This document shows, one piece after another, positions 54,501 through 60,740 of a stretch of DNA of 64,000 bases. The first letter of the stretch is position 1, and each line of letters starts with the position of its first letter. The translations under genes and the position numbers were made by a program. The notes beneath the pieces are model-generated. The model had not been told where the DNA came from, ran no database searches, and saw nothing but the letters and a program-made list of their open reading frames with translations. The stretch comes from Hymenobacter sedentarius (GTDB taxonomy: Bacteria; Bacteroidota; Bacteroidia; Cytophagales; Hymenobacteraceae), in NCBI RefSeq assembly GCF_001507645.1, contig NZ_CP013909.1, positions 4,340,001 through 4,404,000 of the forward strand, given 5' to 3'.

Positions 54501-57500
54501 CGTCGTGCCGCCGAAGCAGTTGATGACGGGCGTGTTAGCCGAGGCCACCACTTGCGCGGGCTGCGTGATTACGATTTGACTCGAAACCGTGCAGAGGTTG
54601 GCATCGCGCACTACCACGCTGTAAGAGCCAGCGGGGAGCGAGATGGAGCCGGAAGCTACCGGAGCCGGAACGAACTGCGCGCCGTTGACCGAAACCTGGT
54701 AAGGAGGCGTACCCCCCGTGATAGCACCAGTTAGGGTAGCCGAACCACCGAAGCATCTGATGCCGGTGGCGGTGAACGTACCCGTCAGAGCAGCCGGCTG
54801 CGTGATAACAACAGAAGCGCCCGTGGCGATGCAGCCATTGGCGTCACGTACCGACGTGGTGTAGGTGCCAGCTGCCAGACCGGTGAAGATACCGGTGGTG
54901 TTGGAAGGCAGCGCATCCAGCGTGTAGGTGTAGGGAGCCGTGCCGCCTACTGCCGTCAGCCGAACGCTGCCAGTAGCCGTGCCGAAGCAGCTCACGTTTA
55001 CCTGCTGGCTAGAACCCAGCGAGATGATGGCCGGCGTGCCCAGGATGGTCACGTTGCCCAGCACGAAAGTGCAGCCCCGGGCATCCGTTACCGAAGCGGG
55101 GTACACACCAGCAGGCAGGCCGGCGAACACACCGGTCGAGTTGGTGGGCAGGCCGTCCAGGGCGTAGGTGTAGGGAGCCGTGCCGCCGGTAGCGGCCAGG
55201 GTAATAGAGCCGTTGCTGGCGCTGCAGGTGGCGTTCACCACGCTAGCCGTGGCCAGGGAAAGGGCCGCTACTGGCTGCGTGATAACCACCACGGCCGAAG
55301 CCGTGCAGCCGTTGGCGTCGCGCACCGAAGCGGCGTACGTGCCAGCGGCCAGGTCAACAAACAAGCCCGTGCTGTTTGGGGTCCGGCTGCCTAAGGTGAA
55401 GGTGAAGGGAGCCGTGCCGCCCACTGCCACCAACTGCACCCGGCCCGTGGCCGTGCCGAAGCAGTTCACATTGACCAGCTGCGTGGAGGTGAGCGAGGTA
55501 ATGGCGGGGGTGCTGTTGATTTGGATGGCAGCGCAGGTAGCGGTGCAGCCGCGAGCGTCGGTTACGAGTACCTGATAGGTGCCAGCAGCCAGACCCGAGA
55601 AGATACCCGTCGTGTTGCTAATCACCGTAGCGCCCGAAGTGAGCGTGTAAGTGAACGGAGCCGTGCCACCGGTAGCCGTCAGCGTGGCCGTGCCATTCGA
55701 AGCGCTGCAGGTAGCATTCGCCAGGTTCGACAGGGTCAGGGTAATGGCAGCGGGCTGCGTGATGATGACCGCCGTGCCGGTGGCCGTGCAGCCGTTGGCA
55801 TCGCGCACCGAAATGGGGTACGTGCCCGGCGCCAGGCCGGTGAAAATACCGGTGGTGTTGGTGGGCAGGCCATCCAGCGTGAAGGTGAAGGGAGCCGTGC
55901 CACCCGTGGCCGTGAGCCGAACGCTGCCGTTGGCGGCGCCGAAGCAAGTCACGTTAACCTGCGTGGAAGAGAGCAGGGTAATGGGCGGCGAGGTGTTGAT
56001 TTGGATAGCGGCGCAAGTGGCCGTGCAGCCGCGCGCATCGGTTACCAATACCTGGTAGAGGCCAGCGCCCAGGCCGGTGAAGACACCGGTGGTGTTGGTG
56101 AACACCGTGCTGCCTGAAGTCAGCCGGAAGGTGTAGGGAGCCGTGCCGCCGCTAGCGCCCAGCGTGGCCGAGCCCGTGGTGGTGCAGGTCGCATTTACCA
56201 CGTTCGAGAGCGTCAGCGCAATCGCAGCGGGCTGCGTAACATTCACCGTGCCAGTGGCCGTGCAGCCGTTGGCGTCCCGCACCGAGATGGGGTATGTGCC
56301 GGCGGCTACGTCTACAAACAGGCCCGTGGTGTTGGTGGGCCGGCCGTCGAAGGTGAACGTGTAGGGAGCCGTGCCGCCGGTAGCCACCAGCTGCACCCGG
56401 CCCGTAGCCGTGCCGAAGCAGTTGGCTGGGGTTACCGTGGGAGTCAGGGCAATGACGGCCGCTGTGCCAGTGATTTGGATGGCAGCGCAGGTAGCGGTGC
56501 AGCCGTTGGCATCGCGCACCAGCACCTGGTAGGTGCCGGGCAGCAGGCCAGTGAAGGCACCGGTTGAGCTAGTCAGCACCGTGGCGCCGTTGGTCAGCGT
56601 GAAGGTGTAGGGAGCCGTGCCGCCGGTAGCGCTCAGCGTGGCCGAGCCGTTGTTGGTGCAGGTGGCATTCACCACGTTCGAGAGCGCCAAAACGATGTTG
56701 CTGCCGGGCACGCCCAGCACGGAAACGTTGGTGCGGGTAACCGAGCAGCCGCTGGCGTCACGAACGGTGACGGTGTAGGTGCCTGGAGCCAGGCCGGTGA
56801 AGACGTTGCTCGTGCCAAACGAGCCGCTGCCCAGCTGGTACGTGTAGGGAGCCGTGCCGCCCGTGGCCGTTACCGTGATGCTACCCGCTGCCGTGCAGCT
56901 GGAGTTGGTGGCCGCGGCCGTGGTGATGCCCAAGGACACCAGCGGCTGGCTGATGGTGAGCTGGCGAACCGCCGTGCAGCCGTTGGCGGCCGTGACGCGG
57001 ACGCTGTAGGTGCCGGCGGCCAGGTTCGAGAACGTGCCCGAAGCCTGCGCGGTGCCGTAGGTGCCCACCGTACCACCGGTCACGGTAGCCAGGGCGTACA
57101 TGAAGCCCGAGCCACCGGTAGCGGCAATGGTGAAGCTACCCGTGCTGCCGCCCGTGCAACCCACGTTGGTGATGCTGGGGGTGCCCAGCGCCACGGTGCA
57201 GCAGCTCAGCAGCGTGCTGACGTGCCCCTCGTCGTAGGCCTCGTTGATGGCCGTGAGGATGGTGTTGAGCTGCGAAAGCGTGTACTGGGTAGAGCACCCG
57301 CCGTACACGTTGTTGGCGATAACCAGCAGCTGGTTCACGGTCAAACCAGCAAAGGTGCCCGTCGTGATGACGGCACCTCCCAGGTTGGTGGACGAAAAGT
57401 GAACCGACAGCGTTAGGGACGCCAGCTGGCCCGCAAACTCGCTGGAATAGCTATGGCCCGGGTTTATGTAATTCTGGGTCAGGGCGCCGGGGTTGCTGCC

Positions 57501-57872
57501 CGAGGGCAAAAAGGCGGTGACCGCCGCCGCAGTAGTCAGGGTAAGGGTGTGGCCACCGGCGCCTGTGCACCCAATGACGAGGCCACTGGGGAAGGCACTG
57601 GCGAAGCGGGTCTGCACCAGGGTACCCGGGTTGCTCCCGTGGGCCGGCGAGCCGTAGCCGCCCTGCGTGTAGGTCACAAACCCGCAATTGACTTGGGCCA
57701 GCACGTTGGAGCTAAAGCCCGCCAGCAGCAGCAGCGTGAGCAGCCAGCTGACGACCCAATGGGCCCCTCCGGGTGGGTTTTTTGTCCCGCCCGGCCGGGA
57801 TGTGACGAAGCCATAACACCCGACTGTATCGGAGTTATGGCCACGTATGTGAAAAGAGGATTGATTACTCAT
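48561..57872 (-). CDS. Giant SprB-repeat T9SS adhesin, 35 repeats
   Basis: From ATG 57870-57872 the product is about 3,103 aa. A signal core (WVVSWLLTLLLLAGFSSNVL) precedes an N-terminal domain (CGFVTYTQGGYGSPAHGSNP, then TTAAAVTAFLPSG). I count 35 SprB-type repeats of about 79 aa, each with a paired Cys and a G-T-Y-x-V-x-V-x-D-A-x-G-C-T core. A type A T9SS domain follows (VVYPNPFKEKATVEFRVAEG to SVRLHVQK). Repeats 13-16, 17-20, 24-27 and 28-31 form four copies of a four-repeat superunit (period about 945 bp). The start is supported by the paralogue at 46694 (shared GTTATCATGA). Large open frames on the opposite strand are shadows. A surface adhesin or gliding filament is inferred. Confidence 0.93.
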   Translation of the reverse strand: MSNQSSFHIRGHNSDTVGCYGFVTSRPGGTKNPPGGAHWVVSWLLTLLLLAGFSSNVLAQVNCGFVTYTQGGYGSPAHGSNPGTLVQTRFASAFPSGLVIGCTGAGGHTLTLTTAAAVTAFLPSGSNPGALTQNYINPGHSYSSEFAGQLASLTLSVHFSSTNLGGAVITTGTFAGLTVNQLLVIANNVYGGCSTQYTLSQLNTILTAINEAYDEGHVSTLLSCCTVALGTPSITNVGCTGGSTGSFTIAATGGSGFMYALATVTGGTVGTYGTAQASGTFSNLAAGTYSVRVTAANGCTAVRQLTISQPLVSLGITTAAATNSSCTAAGSITVTATGGTAPYTYQLGSGSFGTSNVFTGLAPGTYTVTVRDASGCSVTRTNVSVLGVPGSNIVLALSNVVNATCTNNGSATLSATGGTAPYTFTLTNGATVLTSSTGAFTGLLPGTYQVLVRDANGCTATCAAIQITGTAAVIALTPTVTPANCFGTATGRVQLVATGGTAPYTFTFDGRPTNTTGLFVDVAAGTYPISVRDANGCTATGTVNVTQPAAIALTLSNVVNATCTTTGSATLGASGGTAPYTFRLTSGSTVFTNTTGVFTGLGAGLYQVLVTDARGCTATCAAIQINTSPPITLLSSTQVNVTCFGAANGSVRLTATGGTAPFTFTLDGLPTNTTGIFTGLAPGTYPISVRDANGCTATGTAVIITQPAAITLTLSNLANATCSASNGTATLTATGGTAPFTYTLTSGATVISNTTGIFSGLAAGTYQVLVTDARGCTATCAAIQINSTPAITSLTSTQLVNVNCFGTATGRVQLVAVGGTAPFTFTLGSRTPNSTGLFVDLAAGTYAASVRDANGCTASAVVVITQPVAALSLATASVVNATCSASNGSITLAATGGTAPYTYALDGLPTNSTGVFAGLPAGVYPASVTDARGCTFVLGNVTILGTPAIISLGSSQQVNVSCFGTATGSVRLTAVGGTAPYTYTLDALPSNTTGIFTGLAAGTYTTSVRDANGCIATGASVVITQPAALTGTFTATGIRCFGGSATLTGAITGGTPPYQVSVNGAQFVPAPVASGSISLPAGSYSVVVRDANLCTVSSQIVITQPAQVVASANTPVINCFGGTTTLTASAVGGTGAYQFSFNGDAFDGPSRVVGAGTYSIVARDANGCLSAAVTRVVAQPAALVVTLSNLVNGTCTTATGSATLSASGGTAPYVYQLSMGSTVVTSTTGIFTGLAAGTYAVLVTDARGCTATCAAIQINSIFANIVLTSTQTNVNCFGTNTGSFTVTATGGAAPYQYSVNGSAFGSSNTFSGLIAGTYNATARDINGCLGTTTVTITQPLTALAIATAVPSNAICTAANGSITVTATGGAGGFQYAINGGAFGSSNVFTGLAAGNYTVSVRDASACVVTSSTVTILGAPSPIVLTSVVTPVRCFGEANGSVQLAASGGAGPYVFTLDGRPSNSTGLFTGLAAGTYPISVTGAFGCVATGSVVISQPAQLVVTLSNLVNGTCTTATGSAQLTATGGTGPYTYTLTAGSTVITNTTGIFSGLAAGTYAVLVTDARGCTATCAAIQINSIFANIVVTTTQQNVTCFGTATGNFVISATGGTAPYQYSVNGTPFAEFNGFRNLLAGFYIVTVRDANGCLGNTSVTITQPLTALAITTVVPTNAICIAANGSITVTATGGTAPYQYSLNGAAFVPGNVFTGLAAGTYTVTVRDANGCIVTQSGVSILGSPSALVLASAVTPVRCFGEANGSVQLAASGGAGPYVFTLDGRPSNSTGLFTGLAAGTYPVSVTGAFGCVATGSVVISQPAQLVVTLSNLVNANCTAATGSAQLTATGGTGPYTYTLTNGATVISNTTGIFSGLVAGTYAVLVTDARGCTATCAAIQILGVPSIIALTPSVLNATCFGTATGRVQLTAVGGTAPYTFTFDGRASNSTGLFTDVAAGTYPILVRDANGCTASGTVVVGQPTQVVLANAVTNVTCFGANNGRVQLSATGGTGAYTFTLDGVSNASGLFIGLAPGTYPIAVRDANGCVATGSVAITQPAQLVVTLSNLVNGTCTTATGSAQLTATGGTGPYTYTLTSGSTVITNTTGIFTGLAAGTYAVLVTDARGCTATCAAIQINSIFANIVLTSTQVNVNCTGLNTGSFAITATGGTAPYSYSVNGGGFGSGNIFSNLVAGTYNVIVRDANGCTATRQIVITQPVIVLGIPTVDVINATCIGANGSITVNAAGGQGGYTYALDNGGFGTSNVFSGLAAGTYTVSVRDAGNCTVTRSNVAILGTPSTIVLASAVVSPVRCFGEANGSVQLTATGTGPFTFTLDGRPSNSTGLFTGLAAGTYPISVTGAFGCTATGSVTIAQPAPIVLTLSNLVNATCTTATGSAQLTATGGTAPFTYQLTNGSLVLTNSTGIFSGLAAGTYQVLVTDARGCTATCAAIEIRSIFANILVTSTQVNVSCFGANTGNFIVSATGGTAPYLVSVNGGAFGSANVFANLTAGTYNVTVRDANGCLGTTAVTILQPLAPVAIVASVSNAICTAANGSITVTATGGVGGYQFSLDGYSFSSSSVFAGLAPGTYTVTARDANGCIARANVTILGTPSPIVLTNAVTNVSCFGSNNGSVQLSATGTGPFVFTLTGRPSNGTGLFTGLAPGTYTASVTGAFGCTATTTVVISQPAVLGVTLSNLVNANCTTATGSAQLTATGGTGPYTYSLTMGSTVLTNNTGIFTGLAPGVYNVLVVDARGCTATCAAIQINSTFASIALTSTQVNVSCFGGNTGSFVITATGGTAPYSYQLGSGAFGSSNTFSNLTAGTYNVTVRDANGCTATRQVVITQPTQLVLSSTATNVTCFGANNGQVQLTATGGTGAYTFTLDGASNATGLFIGLAPGTYAIAVRDANNCTATATSVSITQPASALSVVFSATVNACSGTAGQASVSAVGGTAPYTYQLRVASTGVVVATSPVTSGSYNFTGLAANTYRLFVTDARGCTKECTTQLLITNACSSFSSTGSNGSSTANSADQIVVYPNPFKEKATVEFRVAEGEHYSLAIYDMVGRVVSRVAEGTGEANHTYQVVVGQGLEEGIYMMRLTLGNKVKSVRLHVQK
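49846..54332 (-). repeat. Higher-order array: four copies of a 4-repeat superunit
   Basis: Within the giant adhesin, units 13-16, 17-20, 24-27 and 28-31 follow the same order (L-V-V-T-L-S-N-L-V-N-type, I-F-A-N-I-type, A-I-x-x-x-x-x-N-A-I-C-type, and V-R-C-F-G-E-A-N-G-type). Superunits start near 54332, 53387, 51728 and 50785. Units 21-23 form a three-unit interruption near 52437-51729. Stretches of near identity between copies suggest recent duplications. Confidence 0.8.
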
Positions 57873-58207
57873 GATAACATGTTTTACATAAAGAATGGTT
57901 AGGGGTGAAGTGAACATGTTTGGCTGCCTGGCAGCCACCGTGACACGACTCAACTAAGCGTCGAACCCGGACCGAGAAGGAAATGTGGCGGCGGTATTTG
58001 GAAGGACCATCTGGCCACGTGCCTGGCAACCCAGGCGGTTGAAACGTGCATCATTTATGTCATATAGGAGTAGAATTAGGGTGGAAAATGCAGGCAAAGG
58101 CCTCCCGCGGTTGTTTTTGACAACCAGTGCGTTAAAGCGAGACCCAGAATTTTAATAAAGATTAACTTATAACAATACTGCGCATTGTACAAATGCGACA
58201 CATGCCC
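57873..58207 (-). promoter_or_regulatory. Conserved promoter and leader of the giant adhesin
   Basis: On the minus strand, TTCCAC (58081-58086), 16 bases and TATGACATAA (58055-58064) head a leader of about 190 nt. It contains GAGTCGTGTCACGGTGGCTG and a GGCTGCCAGGCAGCC hairpin, matching the leader of the other adhesin. The identical spacing in both copies supports a real element. No ORF lies here. Confidence 0.6.
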
Positions 58208-59023
58208 CTAGCGGCCCCAAAAAACCCGATTAATTTCGCGGGATTGCTGAAAAAAAGCAGTTGGGGTTTCCTCCGTGAAGCGCCGGAACTCCCGGATGAA
58301 GTGGGCCTGGTCGAAGTAGCCGCAGGCGTGGGTCACGTCCTGCCAGTTGGCATCGGGCTGCTCCTTCAACAGCTGAAATACCTGCGCGAAGCGGCTGATT
58401 TCGGCAAAAAGCTTGGGCGAAACGCCCACCGCTTCCCGAAACCGGCGCTCGAGCTGCCGCCGGCTCAGGTGGGCCAGGCGGGCCAGCTCATCAACACACA
58501 CTTGCCCGCGCCGCTGCCGCAGGGCTTTGGCCACTTCTTCGATGGCGGGGGTGGCGCGGCGGCGGCTCAATTGGGCCAGAAGCAGCTCTTCGGCGGCGGC
58601 CACGCACTCGGCGGGGCTGGTAGCGGCCTGCACCCGGCGCGTGAGGGCCTCGCCAAACTGCCGCGGGGCACATTCCTGCTCCGTCCCCATGCTCGCCGCC
58701 ACCACGATGGACATGCCGAACAGCTGGTAAAACCCGGTGGGCTGAAACATGACCCCAAACAGGCTGGCCGGCCGGGCGCAGCGCAGGTTGAGCCGGTGGT
58801 CGGTGACCTGGCCCAGCATCCAGCTTTCCTCAATGCATTCGCCGTTGGCGCCCTCACAGGTCACCGGGTGGTTGGGCTTGCCCAGCACCACGATAATAGA
58901 GGGCTTGGGCGAGGGCAGAACGGGGTGAAGCAGCGGCGTAGCCGAGCCGGCCTCTTCGAAATTCCAATAGCACTCTACTATGTTTTGCAGCGAGGCTGCT
59001 GGAGTAAATTCTTCACATTCCAT
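58208..59023 (-). CDS. AraC-family transcriptional regulator (adhesin module 2)
   Basis: The 271-aa product has the same two-part layout as the regulator at 47030: an N-terminal effector-type domain (EEFTPAASLQNIVECYWNFE, VTDHRLNLRCARPASLFGVM) and an AraC HTH domain (VDELARLAHLSRRQLERRFR, then DQAHFIREFRRFTEETPTAF). The HTH part is nearly identical to its paralogue, suggesting the same DNA site, while the N-terminal part differs more. It lies 336 nt upstream of the giant adhesin. I infer that it controls the adhesin and possibly cross-regulates the sister module. Confidence 0.92.
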   Translation of the reverse strand: MECEEFTPAASLQNIVECYWNFEEAGSATPLLHPVLPSPKPSIIVVLGKPNHPVTCEGANGECIEESWMLGQVTDHRLNLRCARPASLFGVMFQPTGFYQLFGMSIVVAASMGTEQECAPRQFGEALTRRVQAATSPAECVAAAEELLLAQLSRRRATPAIEEVAKALRQRRGQVCVDELARLAHLSRRQLERRFREAVGVSPKLFAEISRFAQVFQLLKEQPDANWQDVTHACGYFDQAHFIREFRRFTEETPTAFFQQSREINRVFWGR

Positions 59024-59990
59024 AGAATATTGGCTGTAGTGCTACGGCGGGGTAAGTGCGGCCGATGCGTGAGTACGTTTCTGAAGATAGATTCGATTAA
59101 TCGTATTTAAAGTAAATATTGTTACAAACTCGTCCATGAGTAATTATTCTATTCTCGACTTGGTTATTGCCTGCCGGATTGATACTCAATGCAATAACAA
59201 AATTTTACAACTCACTGAAAAACAGTAAGTTTATATAGATTGTACTATATAAAACAACGCTATATCTGCCCTTGAGTTTTAGCTCAAACCGTAGTTTAAA
59301 GAAGCTTTTAGCCCGGTGTATGGTCGAGGTTCCAATGCTTGCGTTTTTTTTGAGCCGGAAAGACTTTGCGGATTTGAGATATTTTTTTTCTGCGGCCCCA
59401 AGCACGGTTCAGGTTACTGCCTACCCGGGCAAGCAAAATTGAATTATCGCCGACCCATCAAACCACAACCGTACACTTCCCCGGCCCGGGGCCGGTTAGC
59501 TGAGGTGTATCCTTTGGCAATTGCACCGCCCGTTGGTTCGCAGGGCCGGGTTTCTGGTCACGAAAAAGCGGCCGGGCATTTCTTCCAGATATCCGGGAGG
59601 AGGCGCCGACCGCCCGCATGCTTTATTCCCAGCCTGGCCGCCAGCCGTGCCCGGCCACCGTCCCTCCTGCCCCATGCCATTTCAGCCCAACTGCGCCCTG
59701 GTACTACGTGCGTTTTGGTATCGGCACTGCTGAGGCTGCGGCTAGTAGAGGGCCGGTGTACCTACTGAGTACAAGGCATCGATGAGCATCCGGAGTGAGT
59801 TAAACTTATTGTCGATAACATGCTAATTTCAAACGCATAAATGCGTAAATTGAGCGAAGAGAGGCCCTCCCGCTTGGAGGCACGCAACGCAGCAGGTTAT
59901 TCGGGGCAATCTGCTGTTCTAAAGGGATATATAATTTTCATCGTCGGGCTGAGCCCGTTTGTTTTCCACCTTTATTTCATTTTCACTTCC
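59024..59990. other. Intergenic region upstream of module 2
   Basis: The first 200 bases are AT-rich and form the AraC upstream region. The remainder (to 59940) is GC-rich with low-quality open frames (the longest 59316-59768) that match no family I know. A leader with CGGGCTGAGCCCG and a T-rich stretch precedes the gene at 59991. Confidence 0.4.
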
Positions 59991-60656
59991 ATGGATACGC
60001 AGGATACCCCAGACCCCTCCGCGCCGACGCCACTGGCCAGCCACCAAGACGCCCAAGCCCCCCACCAAGAGCTCGCCGCCCCGGCTCCAGCCGCGGCCGC
60101 CAGCCCCGCTCCAGCCGCCGCTGATGCCACGCCCGCGCCGCCGGCAGCAGCCGCGCCCGCCGCGGCTGCCGGCCCCACTCCCGTTGCCGCCGCTCCTGCT
60201 CAAAACCCCGCCGCTGCGCCCGCTCCCGCGCCACTAGCAGCCGCTGCTCCTGCCCCCATCGCCGCCGCCAGCCCCGCTCCGGTGGCGGTCGTAATCACCG
60301 CTCCGGCTGCGGCCATGCCTACCCAAGCGGCGGCCGCCAGCCCGGCTCCTATGGCGGCGACAAACCCCCAGACGCCCGCCGAAAGCCCAACGAAGCTCAC
60401 GTTTTCTATCCCGATAGAAATATCCGTGAGCACCCCGCTCCAACCGGCCAGCCACCCCACCAATCGCGCGCCGGCCCCCACCGCCCCCGCCAGTCCCGCC
60501 ACTGAAAAAGGCGCTATCGGATTCCAGTATGCGGCCAGCCACAGCACCGCCCCCACCACTCCGGCCCAGCCCACCCAATTGAACGAACAGGCCCCGGAAG
60601 CCCACGAAACTGCTCCCGCGCCTGCCCACCAAGCGCCCCCGCTCCCCCTGGATTAA
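59991..60656 (+). CDS. Ala/Pro-rich low-complexity protein
   Basis: From ATG 59991 the product is about 221 aa, with MDTQDTPDPSAPTPLAS at the start and long runs of A-P-A and A-A-A. A less repetitive middle (LTFSIPIEISVSTPLQPASH) follows. There is no signal peptide or membrane segment. The start context and first codons equal those of the acidic gene at 41919 (ATGGATACGCA), so the two probably share an origin at their 5' ends. The composition could come from repeat slippage. Whether it is made is uncertain. It ends in a perfect bidirectional terminator. Confidence 0.5.
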   Translation: MDTQDTPDPSAPTPLASHQDAQAPHQELAAPAPAAAASPAPAAADATPAPPAAAAPAAAAGPTPVAAAPAQNPAAAPAPAPLAAAAPAPIAAASPAPVAVVITAPAAAMPTQAAAASPAPMAATNPQTPAESPTKLTFSIPIEISVSTPLQPASHPTNRAPAPTAPASPATEKGAIGFQYAASHSTAPTTPAQPTQLNEQAPEAHETAPAPAHQAPPLPLD

Positions 60657-60680
60657 CCAGCCGACAATGCCCCGGCCCTA

Positions 60681-60726
60681 AACACAAAAAAGGCCTGCAT
60701 CGGGTGATGCAGGCCTTTTTTGTGTT
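60681..60726. terminator. Bidirectional terminator
   Basis: AACACAAAAAAGGCCTGCAT pairs perfectly with ATGCAGGCCTTTTTTGTGTT. It separates the Ala/Pro-rich gene from the convergent TonB-dependent receptor. Confidence 0.92.
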
Positions 60727-60740
60727 CGAAAAGTGCCCCG

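Noticed and set aside
49848..54734. Three long plus-strand ORFs (607, 532 and 451 aa) opposite the giant adhesin
   Set aside because: They are antisense shadows of the GC-rich repeat array, have Arg/Ala/Gly-rich unnatural composition and end at repeat borders.
48561..57872. Tandem repeats as a possible CRISPR array or satellite DNA
   Set aside because: The repeats are coding, about 237 bp, translate into SprB units and lack spacers.
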